A stretch of 21,246 bases of DNA from the IMG/VR virus record IMGVR_UViG_3300008267_000479, positions 1-21,246 of that record. One strand, given 5' to 3'. Made by a program: the position numbers and the translations under genes. Position 1 is the first letter of the stretch. The number at the start of each line of letters is the position of its first letter. The notes below the pieces were generated by a model. That model had not been told where the DNA came from. It did not search any database and was given only the letters and a program-made list of their open reading frames with translations. Of the stretch, positions 1-9,077 are shown one piece after another. The stretch is from a virus.

Positions 1-1092
1 TAGAGATCTTTTTGGATCTGGACCTTGGAACTCAACCTTACCATTGAAGAAGTTGTAGATTTCTCCACGGAACAAATCCAATGTAAAGTTATTCTTGTTG
101 TATACTCTTTTGAATGAGTTATCCAACTGTCTCCAAAGACCGACAGACAATCTGATATCATCTGGACCATCTTGACGTACTCTACCTCCTTGTCCCCACA
201 TTAAGTAAGTCTCAATGTCAGTAGCAACTTTAGTCAAGTGGGCAGCTTCCATTTGAGTTAAGAAAGTTCTAGAAAGATCACCATTATCAAATGCTCTCTT
301 AACTTTATCTTTACCCATAACTTTGATCATGTCTTCCAATGAAGTTACAGAAGGATCATTAGTTGCACCAAAGTTTCTCCAGATCTCAGTTACTGGAACT
401 GTACCATCTGCATTCATACCACCTTTGATCATCAAGTCTGCACGAGATGAGATAGAATAATGTACGTGAGCTTCAGCACCTCCAACAAAGTTGTAGAATT
501 CACGGAAACCAGTTCTTGTAGTAATGTCAGAGAATCTTTCTCCATACTCACCACGAGCAGAACCTTTTCTGAAAACTTTAGTACCATTAGTCAAATACTT
601 TGAATCAAGATACTTGTAGTTATCATTGTTCACTAACTGAACAGTGTAGACAAAACCATCACCTACAGGAAGAATATCCTCATCAGTAATGTACATCTCA
701 ACTCCGTTATATTTGTCATAAGTGATTATATCACCATGTCCAAATTCACGTCTGTTCAATTTAATTCTGAATGTAGAACCGTCTGTACCTTTGAATGCAG
801 TATTTGGTTCAATATCCTCAACAATGTAAGGAAGATCTACAGATACAGGAGTCTGCCATCTATACTCTCCACGAGCATTGTCAACCATAATTACATTCTT
901 GCCACCAAATGAAGACATTTGATAAAGTGGCATTTCAACTTTCTGAGCCATAGCCCAAAGGTCTACTGGACCTAAATCCATAGGTTCAGCATCTTTCAGC
1001 ATGTTAACCAAGTGGTAGGAATCCACATGGGAACTTGCTTGATAGGCGGTATCCCGGAGGAATATACCATTGTTTAAAACTGGAGTTGCCAT
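1..1092 (-). CDS. major capsid protein (HK97-fold type, crAss-like), 3' end cut by window
   Basis: Forms the icosahedral shell of the phage head. I translated 364 codons from ATG at 1092 with no stop before the window edge, so the C-terminus is missing. The start reads MATPVLNNGIFLRDTAYQ. A mixed alpha/beta protein follows, with a long stretch of short beta segments (about residues 70-190, including RGEYRWQTPV) and a helical part near residue 260 onward (LEDMIKVMGKDKVKRAF). The identification rests on this look together with its place after terminase, portal and a scaffold-like gene, the usual head-gene order. There is no Shine-Dalgarno; the leader is A/T only. Codon choice has more C-ending codons (TTC, AAC, GAC, TAC) and CGT for Arg than its neighbours, as expected for a very highly expressed gene. 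Main uncertainty: no homology search was possible. Confidence 0.85.
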   Translation of the reverse strand, partial: MATPVLNNGIFLRDTAYQASSHVDSYHLVNMLKDAEPMDLGPVDLWAMAQKVEMPLYQMSSFGGKNVIMVDNARGEYRWQTPVSVDLPYIVEDIEPNTAFKGTDGSTFRIKLNRREFGHGDIITYDKYNGVEMYITDEDILPVGDGFVYTVQLVNNDNYKYLDSKYLTNGTKVFRKGSARGEYGERFSDITTRTGFREFYNFVGGAEAHVHYSISSRADLMIKGGMNADGTVPVTEIWRNFGATNDPSVTSLEDMIKVMGKDKVKRAFDNGDLSRTFLTQMEAAHLTKVATDIETYLMWGQGGRVRQDGPDDIRLSVGLWRQLDNSFKRVYNKNNFTLDLFRGEIYNFFNGKVEFQGPDPKRSL

Positions 1093-1124
1093 TGTTTATT
1101 TGTTATTTAAATTGTTACTATTTA

Positions 1125-2384
1125 TTAAAATCTTCTAAACATATTATTCCCCTTAGAAAGTTTTCTAGGTTGTGATGTAGAAGATGGTTTTCTTTGTTCT
1201 GTTTCATATTGTTCTGTTACAGAAGAAGCAAGTTTTCTTGACTGTTCTGTTTTTAATTGTTTTACTACCTTCTCTGTAGCTTGTCTAGATCCTTGGTCTC
1301 TTACTCTAGTTTTGTATCCATTTGGATCTGCAAGTAACCAAAGTGCTTCTGCAATAAGATCATGTCTTGGTTCTACAAATTGATACTTCTCTAGCAAATG
1401 TCCAAGAAGGTTAGTTGGTTTTCCTGAAATAGACGGATAATTTGGTTGTACTAATCCAGAGAATAAAAGACCTTGAACTTTCTTATCAAGTTTAATTCCA
1501 CCAATTGCACCGGTTGCTAATGTGTTATATACATTTTCTTGGTATGCTTTAGCTTGATTTGCTTGTTGTTGTTTCTTCTGTTCTTGTTCTGCAAGTTGTT
1601 GTTCTATAATCTCAGCTTGCATTGCATCCAACTTAGGTTTAAATTGATTAGCTTTTTGTTCTAATCTATTTAAATCTTTCCAGTCTCTGATTTCTTCTTC
1701 AATTTCTTCAGGAGTACCAAACTGTGTAGCATGTAAGTACTGTCTTGCAATTTCTGCTTGATCATACTCATCTGATGGATCAAGTTGTCTCATTTCTTCT
1801 ACATGAGCCAAGGTTCTAAATAAACCTTTAAGATCTTGTCCTCCATCAGCAACATACTTAGCAGCTACTTGAAGTTCTTCTGGTAGTGCTTCAAAAAATT
1901 CTCTAGGAGTATTTCTTCTTATTTCATTTTCTCTTTCTGCAAAGTTTGCTTCAAATAATTCTCTAAAGTCTTTAGTAGTATAATCCTCTAGAGGTTTATC
2001 ATCTTCAAAAGGAATAAGACTACCTTCTTCAATCATTTTAGTAGCTAAATCATAAAGACCAGACTTATCTAATTTTGGTCTTCCCTTATTACCTGCATCT
2101 TCTTCTTGAGTAATAAGTTCATTAAGCTCATTGATTGTTTCTTCAATCTCAACAACTTTAGTTTCATCATCAGCATCTTTTGTAGATCCAGATGGTTTGT
2201 CAAAGAACGATGTATCAACTTTCTTTTCTCCAGAAAATACAGACTTAGGTTTATCATCATCTGTTGGAAGCATTACATTTTCTGCTCCCGGCATTCCAAA
2301 GATTTCATCAATATTAACATCTACTTGTTCTACCGTTGTAGAATCTTGTACCTGATCTTCAGGTTTTGTGTTGGTTGTTTCCAT
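1125..2384 (-). CDS. putative scaffold / head-assembly protein between portal and capsid genes
   Basis: 419 aa, very hydrophilic. Residues 1-100 are acidic and look disordered; 100-235 are helical with conserved-looking segments (GRPKLDKSGLYDLATKMIEE, GGQDLKGLFRTLAHVEEM). Residues about 235-285 form a Gln/Glu/Lys coiled coil, and the C-terminal 60 residues are basic, ending NNMFRRF. An acidic start, central coiled coil and basic C-terminus just before the capsid gene is the general layout of phage scaffolding proteins, whose basic tail binds the capsid protein. That role is inferred from layout and position, not from a recognised family. It is the first gene behind the promoter-like element at 2401-2419 and lies 32 bp from the capsid start, so the two should be co-transcribed. 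An alternative is a minor capsid or ejected head protein. Confidence 0.72.
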   Translation of the reverse strand: METTNTKPEDQVQDSTTVEQVDVNIDEIFGMPGAENVMLPTDDDKPKSVFSGEKKVDTSFFDKPSGSTKDADDETKVVEIEETINELNELITQEEDAGNKGRPKLDKSGLYDLATKMIEEGSLIPFEDDKPLEDYTTKDFRELFEANFAERENEIRRNTPREFFEALPEELQVAAKYVADGGQDLKGLFRTLAHVEEMRQLDPSDEYDQAEIARQYLHATQFGTPEEIEEEIRDWKDLNRLEQKANQFKPKLDAMQAEIIEQQLAEQEQKKQQQANQAKAYQENVYNTLATGAIGGIKLDKKVQGLLFSGLVQPNYPSISGKPTNLLGHLLEKYQFVEPRHDLIAEALWLLADPNGYKTRVRDQGSRQATEKVVKQLKTEQSRKLASSVTEQYETEQRKPSSTSQPRKLSKGNNMFRRF

Positions 2385-2400
2385 TCTGTTGGTTTTTTGT

Positions 2401-2419
2401 TATACTATAATATACAAAA
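2401..2419 (-). promoter_or_regulatory. promoter-like element, type A (copy 3)
   Basis: The minus strand carries TTTTGTATATTATAGTATA, identical over 19 bases to the element at 16545-16563 and sharing its first 13 bases with 19708-19724. It ends 16 bases before the ATG of the scaffold-like gene. I infer a promoter from its repetition only in front of first-in-unit genes. It does not match the Bacteroidetes TAnnTTTG box. Confidence 0.6.
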
Positions 2420-2473
2420 TAAATTTTAAAAATTTAAATAGCTTAGAAAAAAAGTTTGTAATATATGGCTAAC

Positions 2474-5218
2474 TTACTTTTCTTTCTTTGTATTTACATC
2501 ATATTTATTTTTGTTTTCCTGTGCAATTTGTAATTGTTTATCTGCAATCTCTCTATCAGTCTGAAGTCTTTCTCTTTCCAATTGAGTTTTTTGATTTTCA
2601 ATTGTCATTCTATTTGTTTCTTTTTCTCTTTGAAGACCCGTCTGTTCTTGATATTGTTCAGTCTCTCTTATTTCTTTCATTGCATCAGCATAGTCAGACA
2701 TTTGATTTTGATTAACATCTGCCATAGCTCCGTAACCAGATGCTCTAATTTCTGCAACTAGTATATCCCTTTGTCTATCTTTTTCTTTCTCTGCTGCAGT
2801 GGCATCAATCTTCATTTGTTCAATTTGCTGTTGAGACTGCATTTGTTGTTCTTGCATTTGTTGTTGTTGCTGCATTTCTTGTTGTTTCATCTCCTGTTGT
2901 TTTTGTTCAGAAGCTTTAAGAACAGTATTAAGAGCAGCAATTGAATCTGACTGAACAACTTTACCAAGATCATAGATAGAGGCTCCAGTAGTATTATTCT
3001 GCACAGCCATTTGTTTTAACTGTTCTAGAACAGCTCTATGATTAGCATTAGTACTAATAGAAATATTTAGATCTCTAAGTAATAAGTCTGTACCGTTTAT
3101 TTCAAAGTTAACTTTCTCATCAGCAGAAGTAATATAAGTTAATCTTGCTGATGGTTTTGTAGAATGATAAAATTGTGCTAGGTCTGTTCTCATTTGATGT
3201 ACTCTTGGCATCAAGTAATCACAGTGTTGTATAAAGAATATTTCTGTCTGAGCATATGATGCTGCCATAGCTTGTTCTACTCCGGTAGCAGTAGTTTGAG
3301 ATAACTGTTGTCCCATCCTTTGAGGATTAACACCAATTACTTCATATGCTTGAGACTTAAAATAATTAGCAAGTTGAATTCTAGACATAAGTCTATTAGT
3401 CTGCTCTAGATCAAGTTTTTGAAAATGTTGGAAGTTTAATGCATTCTCAGTATTTGTAATAGAAGTATCCAATGGTAACATTTGGAAGTTCTTCATTGCT
3501 ACATATGCTTTAGATAAGTTATTCTTACCCCAGTCTTCACCCATTGAGTGTCTAGGTAATGCATTCTGATCTAGCAAAATTACAGTACCAAGTTCATCTA
3601 CAAGAATATCTGCAATCTGATTATTGACAATATTATATCCAATCTGGTATGGTTTCATTAAGTCAATAAGTGCTGTAGACTTTGTATTTCTGTCTGAGAA
3701 TACAGATCCTTCTACAGGAAGTTTACAACCATAAAGTGTTGAATCACCTTTAAACTGAAACTTAAGTGGTCCAATATGATTTCTATCTACTCCAATGTAG
3801 ATAGGAGAAAATCCTCCTGGATTATTCATACCCCAGAATGAAGGTACATTTGGTCCAATCTTTACACCACCCCAAACTTCATTAATCCAAATCCAGTCTA
3901 TATGTTCTCCAAATAATAGATTGTCTTTATTTTTATTTTTAAAAAGTCTTGTATCATAGATAGGCTTATCTGTTATAGAATAATCTTCTGTAACAATCTC
4001 ATTAGTTACTTCTCCTTCTTCTGTAATTTTTGTTAAATGACCTACCTTTCTCTGAGACTTCCAATAAGCAGTAGTAACTCTTAATAAATATGCTGTACCT
4101 TGATCATAGTAATCTTCTCCTTCTGATATTAACTGAGTAATGACATCCGATCCATCAAGTACATTTCCTGACATAAATGATGTATACTGTCTGTAGGCAA
4201 GTGATGGCATGTTTACGTTCCAGTCATGGGACTTAGTACCATCATAGAAACTACCATCATTTTGAAGACCACCAATATTATAACCTGCAGATCTAATAGG
4301 ATATACAGATTCAAGAGCTCTATGTTGTTCGTCAGTAAGTAAATGTCCAAATTTATCAATGACATCAGATACAGTAAACATATCAGTTTTACCAACCCAG
4401 TTACCTTGAGATGTATATCTTACATCCGGAGACTTATGGTAGAATGTAAGTACAGGATTCCATAGTTCTACTTCATAGTCATCCTCCATCATTCTGAAAT
4501 GCCAATACTCTCTATCAGTAATTAACATATCTCTAAAAGCTCTTTCTTCCAGTTCATCCATTCTAAATCTCTCAACATCAACTTTATGTTGGTGTTCAGC
4601 CCATTGTTCTACCATGGACCGATAATCTTTTTTGAAAAACTGTTCTATTTCTGGTAATGTCTTTAAACTCTCTGGAGATAATTGTTGTTTTGCTTCTTCA
4701 GAATTTGGATCTAATCCCTGCTCTAACATTGCTGCTAACATCTTTGTTGCAGCATCTGCTAACAAAGTTTGTTCAACCATTCCTCTTTTTTGTTCAAGCA
4801 TCTCATTATATGAGAAGTCATCAACTGCTCTATATGTTAATCTTGTAGCTCTTTTAGCAAATTCTGCTACCAAAACATTAACAACATTTGGAATGATAGG
4901 ATAAAATTTTAATTCTAAAGCTGAGTAATCTTCTTTTGTAAGTGTCTCAACTATATCTCTATATTCATTATCTTCTTCTAAGATATAGTCAGTTCTATCA
5001 ATTACACCTTTTGCAAGTTTGTAATTCTTCATTAATCTTCTGGCATTTCTACGGATTTGTTTCAATCCTTGCCATTCTAACCAATCTAAATTCCAAGCTG
5101 CCCACTCTTCTGTTTTGTCTTTTTTAGGTAAGAACTGTAAAGGTTGAGTAATACTACCCAATCTATTCTGTTCTGTTTTAGCCCCTTTCTTAAGTTGTAA
5201 TGCGTTGTATACTTGCAT
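2474..5218 (-). CDS. portal protein (crAss-like)
   Basis: The 12-mer ring at the head vertex through which DNA is packaged and ejected. 914 aa, long for a portal. The N-terminal part has the helical start usual for portals (IRRNARRLMKNYKLAKGVID near residue 55, then a long helix through IIPNVVNVLVAEFAKRATRL). The middle is alpha/beta. The segment NPQRMGQQLSQTTATGVEQA and the helices after it resemble the portal stem/wing region. From about residue 766 the chain becomes Gln/Met-rich (QQEMQQQQQMQEQQMQSQQQ) and then a charged coiled coil up to residue 914; such an extension is familiar in crAss-like portals and could form the long barrel inside the head. It follows the terminase gene after 6 bp, fixing its place in the packaging cassette. 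Name given from order, size and segment resemblance. Confidence 0.88.
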   Translation of the reverse strand: MQVYNALQLKKGAKTEQNRLGSITQPLQFLPKKDKTEEWAAWNLDWLEWQGLKQIRRNARRLMKNYKLAKGVIDRTDYILEEDNEYRDIVETLTKEDYSALELKFYPIIPNVVNVLVAEFAKRATRLTYRAVDDFSYNEMLEQKRGMVEQTLLADAATKMLAAMLEQGLDPNSEEAKQQLSPESLKTLPEIEQFFKKDYRSMVEQWAEHQHKVDVERFRMDELEERAFRDMLITDREYWHFRMMEDDYEVELWNPVLTFYHKSPDVRYTSQGNWVGKTDMFTVSDVIDKFGHLLTDEQHRALESVYPIRSAGYNIGGLQNDGSFYDGTKSHDWNVNMPSLAYRQYTSFMSGNVLDGSDVITQLISEGEDYYDQGTAYLLRVTTAYWKSQRKVGHLTKITEEGEVTNEIVTEDYSITDKPIYDTRLFKNKNKDNLLFGEHIDWIWINEVWGGVKIGPNVPSFWGMNNPGGFSPIYIGVDRNHIGPLKFQFKGDSTLYGCKLPVEGSVFSDRNTKSTALIDLMKPYQIGYNIVNNQIADILVDELGTVILLDQNALPRHSMGEDWGKNNLSKAYVAMKNFQMLPLDTSITNTENALNFQHFQKLDLEQTNRLMSRIQLANYFKSQAYEVIGVNPQRMGQQLSQTTATGVEQAMAASYAQTEIFFIQHCDYLMPRVHQMRTDLAQFYHSTKPSARLTYITSADEKVNFEINGTDLLLRDLNISISTNANHRAVLEQLKQMAVQNNTTGASIYDLGKVVQSDSIAALNTVLKASEQKQQEMKQQEMQQQQQMQEQQMQSQQQIEQMKIDATAAEKEKDRQRDILVAEIRASGYGAMADVNQNQMSDYADAMKEIRETEQYQEQTGLQREKETNRMTIENQKTQLERERLQTDREIADKQLQIAQENKNKYDVNTKKEK

Positions 5219-5224
5219 AACTTA

Positions 5225-7429
5225 TTATTTAATATTTTTAAATGCTGATCTTCTTAATCCTCCTCTTGTTGATTTCATACCATTACCCATGTGCCTAAAT
5301 GGACTCTTATTTAATTTAAATAAATTTTCTGACTTTTGCAAGTTTTTAGCCGTATCATCCATGATAGTTCTTTTTGCAAATCCTCTATTTGATTCTTGAA
5401 TTCTCATAAATGCAACTAATGCAGCAAATGAAACTAGTCTATCCACGTTGACTCCATCTGCATATTCCCTCATCTCTTTGATCAACATAGGGTCTGGAAT
5501 CCTTTCTATACCGTAGGTTGTTCTTACAACAGTACCATCAGATTTTAGTTCTTGATCTAATTCCTCTTTGGTATATTCTATAGCATAACTAAGTAGATGT
5601 GCTTTAAATAAAGTTCCTGTATTTTTCCAACCATATTCCTGAAACACATTGTTATTTGATCCAAGATCTTTTAAAAACATGATTTGATTTTTAGGCACCA
5701 GGTATCTTTGTTTTTTTCTTGATATAATATACTGAATAAAAAGTGATATGTTATTTTCTACAAGAGTCCATGCATTATACCACTCCATAATTAGCTCTAA
5801 TTGTTTATGAGTTTGATTAATATCATTATATCTACCACACCAAGCAGCTACTATTTTACCTTGTTCTATGTAAGTTTCTGTATCTGAACCAGTATGTTTA
5901 GTAACTTGTACTGGAGCTTTCATTACATAGATAGAACATAGTGACTCAGAAGTTGTAGTTTTACCTTCACCCACGGGATCAATAGATGCATAATACATTC
6001 CAAATGTAGGATCTTTAACTGGTCTTTCCCATACAACAAGACATCCTGTTTTATCTTCAGTCTTTTTATTTATTGGAAAATCCATTATTGGTCTCTTGTT
6101 ACTTTTAGTAACTACCGGTTTTCCATCTACATCAGTAGATATATCTAGAAACTCATAACCATATTCTTTTTCTTCAATTCTTCTTTCTTGTGCAGCAAGT
6201 AGATGTGTAGGGAATACAGATACTGATCTATGATCAAATGCTTCTTTAATATTCCGTGGATGCTGAGAAATCCTTAATTGATAATCTTCCGGAGCAAGTT
6301 CATCTTTCCATTGTTTAAACTGTCTGTCTAATGCATCTATTGCTTCTTCTACAAGTGAATTACCATATTCATCTATGTACGGGGGCATAGACCACTGCTC
6401 AGGAATAAATAAACCTGACAAACCTACAGTACCTTTATCATCTATAAGATCTGTTTCTACAGCATAGATATCTTTAGATGTTGGATTTAAAATCATATCT
6501 TTTAATGGAAGACATTGAGATAAATCACCCACAGAACCTGCTGCTATAAACATACCAGTTGTAATAAGACCTGATCTCATGGCTGGTCTCATATACTCAT
6601 ATGTTTGATCCATCTTAGGTGCAATCCCTGCTTCCTCATGAAAGAAATATTTAACCGGACCCCCTACACCATTTGTTGGATCTTTCTCAAATGACATACC
6701 TTGTATAGTTCCTTTAAGACCTACCTCAGCTTTTCTGTCTCCTTTTCTAACTTCAATCTTCTGTTGCCACATCATGACTTTATCTGGTGACATTGGACGG
6801 TACCATGCTGTATGTTCATTTAAGAATGCAGCATATTCTTGTAAGAATTTCCAGGATCCTTTTTCATTGATATAATCTTTAAGACTAGCTCCCATCTTAA
6901 GAGTGACCCCTGCTTCAAACCATTGTTGGTTTATAAACTTACCCATATGGTAGTATGAAGATGCTATCTGACGTTTCTTTAAGATTGCAGAATGTTTATA
7001 GTTAATTTCTGCAAGAAGTTCATATAATGCTAAATGATACTGTGCATCCCTTATTTTAGCAAAACCAAACTGTTGAATTTCTTTGTCAAAGATTGGTAGA
7101 AAGTTTAGCCACATGTAGTATTCTCTTGCAAGAAACCATGTATCATCACCGTCTTTTACTATTATACCTTTTCTACACTTTGTCTTTTGATCATCCCAAT
7201 AGTTTATAAAGTCTCTGGATTTGTAGGGAGCTGTACAGTATACTCCATTTTTTTTAAATTTAAGGGACTCAGATATAAATACTGTATTGGTAGTTTCATT
7301 GAACTTGTATTTACCTGGTTCTTTAAATAACTCCCTAATGAAGTTACCGAAGTCTTCTCTGGAGTCAAAACTTGTAGTTGTCCAGTTTCCATTGTCATAG
7401 GTTGGTATATCTTGATAAATTTCACTCAT
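5225..7429 (-). CDS. terL: terminase large subunit (packaging ATPase and nuclease)
   Basis: Motor that pumps DNA into the prohead and cuts it. 734 aa with both halves visible. ATPase: adenine-side region and P-loop KKRQIASSYY at 151-160, where a leading Lys replaces the usual GK(S/T), as in lambda gpA; Walker B-like YFFHEEAG at 261-268 with Glu 265/266; coupling motif FIAAGSVGD at 294-302. RNase H-like nuclease: ASIDPVGEG with Asp484, TLVENN with Glu558, and NVDRLVSFAAL with Asp663, which fit the three acidic positions of terminase nucleases. The C-terminus is basic. The start codon overlaps the stop of the upstream gene as TAATG, so this ATG is well supported and translation may be coupled. 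The 5-base gap to the portal gene completes the cassette. Confidence 0.95.
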   Translation of the reverse strand: MSEIYQDIPTYDNGNWTTTSFDSREDFGNFIRELFKEPGKYKFNETTNTVFISESLKFKKNGVYCTAPYKSRDFINYWDDQKTKCRKGIIVKDGDDTWFLAREYYMWLNFLPIFDKEIQQFGFAKIRDAQYHLALYELLAEINYKHSAILKKRQIASSYYHMGKFINQQWFEAGVTLKMGASLKDYINEKGSWKFLQEYAAFLNEHTAWYRPMSPDKVMMWQQKIEVRKGDRKAEVGLKGTIQGMSFEKDPTNGVGGPVKYFFHEEAGIAPKMDQTYEYMRPAMRSGLITTGMFIAAGSVGDLSQCLPLKDMILNPTSKDIYAVETDLIDDKGTVGLSGLFIPEQWSMPPYIDEYGNSLVEEAIDALDRQFKQWKDELAPEDYQLRISQHPRNIKEAFDHRSVSVFPTHLLAAQERRIEEKEYGYEFLDISTDVDGKPVVTKSNKRPIMDFPINKKTEDKTGCLVVWERPVKDPTFGMYYASIDPVGEGKTTTSESLCSIYVMKAPVQVTKHTGSDTETYIEQGKIVAAWCGRYNDINQTHKQLELIMEWYNAWTLVENNISLFIQYIISRKKQRYLVPKNQIMFLKDLGSNNNVFQEYGWKNTGTLFKAHLLSYAIEYTKEELDQELKSDGTVVRTTYGIERIPDPMLIKEMREYADGVNVDRLVSFAALVAFMRIQESNRGFAKRTIMDDTAKNLQKSENLFKLNKSPFRHMGNGMKSTRGGLRRSAFKNIK

Positions 7430-7947
7430 TACATATCATATGCTAATCCTTGTCCACCTCTAACTCTACTTGATTGTTCTTCTTGAAGATCTTTATAAGC
7501 ACCTTTAAAAGATGCTCTGATTGCTTCATAATTTTTAGCAGCAGCAATAAGAGAGTTGATGTTTCCATCTCTACCTGCAGTTATGGTTGTTGTTTCCATA
7601 TATCTAGCTAATCTATCTAGCATAGAAGATATTCCTTTGTATGCTCTAGAGGTAGGTGTTTCATACATCCTTTCACAAAACCTAAGTGCTGTAAAGATTG
7701 TTTCATCTTCGGTAGAAAAGTCCCCGTCAATTTGTTCTAATATCATATGTTCCTTATCCACATCCGGAGTAAAGAAAAAAGGATTAAGATCGGGATTAGG
7801 ACAACACATATAAAAAAGATACATGTATATTTTAAGGTAGTCATCAGGGTATTCATCCATGACATCTTTAAGTGCCTTTAATGTATAACAATGTTCTGTT
7901 GGAATTACTACTCCATTTTGAACATCAAATAGTTTAGTTAAAATCAT
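7429..7947 (-). CDS. conserved-looking protein just upstream of terL; candidate small terminase
   Basis: 172 aa, no family recognised. Residues 1-60 are alpha/beta with an aromatic stretch (YLKIYMYLFYMCC). The centre has helices (FTALRFCERMYE, SSMLDRLARYMETT). The C-terminus is a helical, mixed-charge tail ending SRVRGGQGLAYDM. It overlaps terL by one base (TAATG) and the upstream nuclease gene by four (ATGA), so it is translated within the packaging cassette. The small terminase subunit normally lies directly before terL, and no other gene here fills that place, so this is a positional candidate. I see no helix-turn-helix at the N-terminus, which many small terminases have. A head-completion role is an equally open alternative. 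Confidence 0.75.
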   Translation of the reverse strand: MILTKLFDVQNGVVIPTEHCYTLKALKDVMDEYPDDYLKIYMYLFYMCCPNPDLNPFFFTPDVDKEHMILEQIDGDFSTEDETIFTALRFCERMYETPTSRAYKGISSMLDRLARYMETTTITAGRDGNINSLIAAAKNYEAIRASFKGAYKDLQEEQSSRVRGGQGLAYDM

Positions 7948-8774
7948 TTCTTTTTTATTTTGTCTTTGTTATCATGAAGATAATGCATAATTGCTATAAC
8001 TTCATCAACTAAGTAAGGTACTGAAATTGGTATGACTTCTTTTACAATTGGTTCTTTGTTTTCATCTAGTTTAGTTACTGGATATCCCCAATCGTCTTCA
8101 TTTTCAATTTCAAATGTTATATGATGTAAAAATATTCTACCTGGTTTAAGTTTAGGATTATGCTTTAGTATAATATACATATAAATACTCAACTGCAATG
8201 CATAATGATAAAAGTTACAATCATCTAAACTATCTACCGGAGGATTCATCTTTTCAGATTTACCTTCAAAATTTACAAATGACTCTTTCTTAATCTCTTT
8301 GTTAGTTTTGTAGTCAATGATATTTACTTTACCATTGACCACTTCTACTAAATCAGATTGACCACATATACCAACAGATCTAAGATAAACCATATGTTCA
8401 GGATAAACTCCTGGTTCTAATTTTTGTGAAGGAGCCACTTTAACACCTTCTTTAACTTCAGTTGGTTTAAATACTGGTACAGTAACTCCTTCTCTTTCTA
8501 TTGAAGCTAAAGAACATAAATCAGACTCTCTTTGATTATGATACCATGTCCCTAATGTAGTAGATCTGTCAGCTTCACCATTCCAAATCTGTTGAATAAT
8601 AGATGGTTCAATACCGTACCATTTAGATGTCTTTTTTTTACTTACTTTCTCAGCAATCTTTTTGGCATCAAAAGGTTTTTTAAAATGGGATACAAGTGTA
8701 GTTACACTTATCCAATTTATGTTTTCATCATCTATACTTTTGTAACTATGATCCGCTGCATTAAATACTATCAT
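7944..8774 (-). CDS. PD-(D/E)XK nuclease (RecB/Cas4-like)
   Basis: 276 aa with the RecB/Cas4-type nuclease motifs in order: GTWYHNQRE at 75-83 (motif I His79), GICGQSDLV at 135-143 (Asp141), NIIDYKTNK at 151-159 (Asp154, Lys156, the D-x-K pair) and YALQLSIYMY at 191-200 (Gln194 and Tyr198, the QxxxY motif). These place one catalytic metal centre for cutting DNA. The family is known in crAss-like genomes. Its place in the packaging unit suggests work on replication intermediates or on ends and branches before packaging, rather than host DNA degradation, but that is inference. There are no Cys clusters, so an iron-sulfur Cas4 type is unlikely. Ends in a Lys-rich tail (DNKDKIKKK). Confidence 0.88.
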   Translation of the reverse strand: MIVFNAADHSYKSIDDENINWISVTTLVSHFKKPFDAKKIAEKVSKKKTSKWYGIEPSIIQQIWNGEADRSTTLGTWYHNQRESDLCSLASIEREGVTVPVFKPTEVKEGVKVAPSQKLEPGVYPEHMVYLRSVGICGQSDLVEVVNGKVNIIDYKTNKEIKKESFVNFEGKSEKMNPPVDSLDDCNFYHYALQLSIYMYIILKHNPKLKPGRIFLHHITFEIENEDDWGYPVTKLDENKEPIVKEVIPISVPYLVDEVIAIMHYLHDNKDKIKKK

Positions 8775-8777
8775 TGC

Positions 8778-9077
8778 TTAGTCTTTAAGATTTTCTAATT
8801 CATCTTCCTCTTCTACAGTAGCAATAGCTTCCCATTTACCTACTGGACATTCTGATGATAAAGATCTAGTTTTAAAATTAAGAGAACATCCACATTCATT
8901 ACAACATGGAGCTGTACCTTTTACTGCACACTTTTTACCCTTGTGTTCACATTCATCACATATAGAATATCTAAGTCTAGCAATTTCTTCTACAGTTTCA
9001 TCACGGATAATAGTATTAGTTATCCCCTCCAGAATCTGTTTCCGGTTTTGCCAAATTAATTTGAGAGTATTTTTCAT
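8778..9077 (-). CDS. small Cys-rich zinc-binding protein with CPxGKW ending
   Basis: 99 aa. An N-terminal helix (1-38) leads into Cys40, 43, 50, 58, 59, 62, 64 and 77, with CDEC, CNECGC and CPVGKW blocks. This pattern (CxxC, then CxxCGC, then CPxGKW) is familiar from small phage proteins of unknown exact role and should bind one or two zinc ions. The tail is acidic (EEEDELENLKD). Its only in-frame ATG lies 62 bases inside the upstream IHF-like gene, an unusually long overlap here. The stretch after the Ile/Leu-rich start still looks protein-like, so I keep this start, but a non-ATG start nearer 9015 cannot be excluded. The nuclease gene follows after 3 bases. Confidence 0.8.
   Translation of the reverse strand: MKNTLKLIWQNRKQILEGITNTIIRDETVEEIARLRYSICDECEHKGKKCAVKGTAPCCNECGCSLNFKTRSLSSECPVGKWEAIATVEEEDELENLKD

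Noticed and set aside
2420-2473. Terminator between the portal and scaffold-like genes
   Set aside because: There is a T-run on the minus strand but only 4-5 bases of possible stem before it; read-through from the packaging unit is more likely.
2820-2930. Simple-sequence repeat (TTG/CTG-like) at the portal 3' end
   Set aside because: It is the Gln-rich coding stretch of the portal C-terminus with mixed codons, not a separate DNA repeat.
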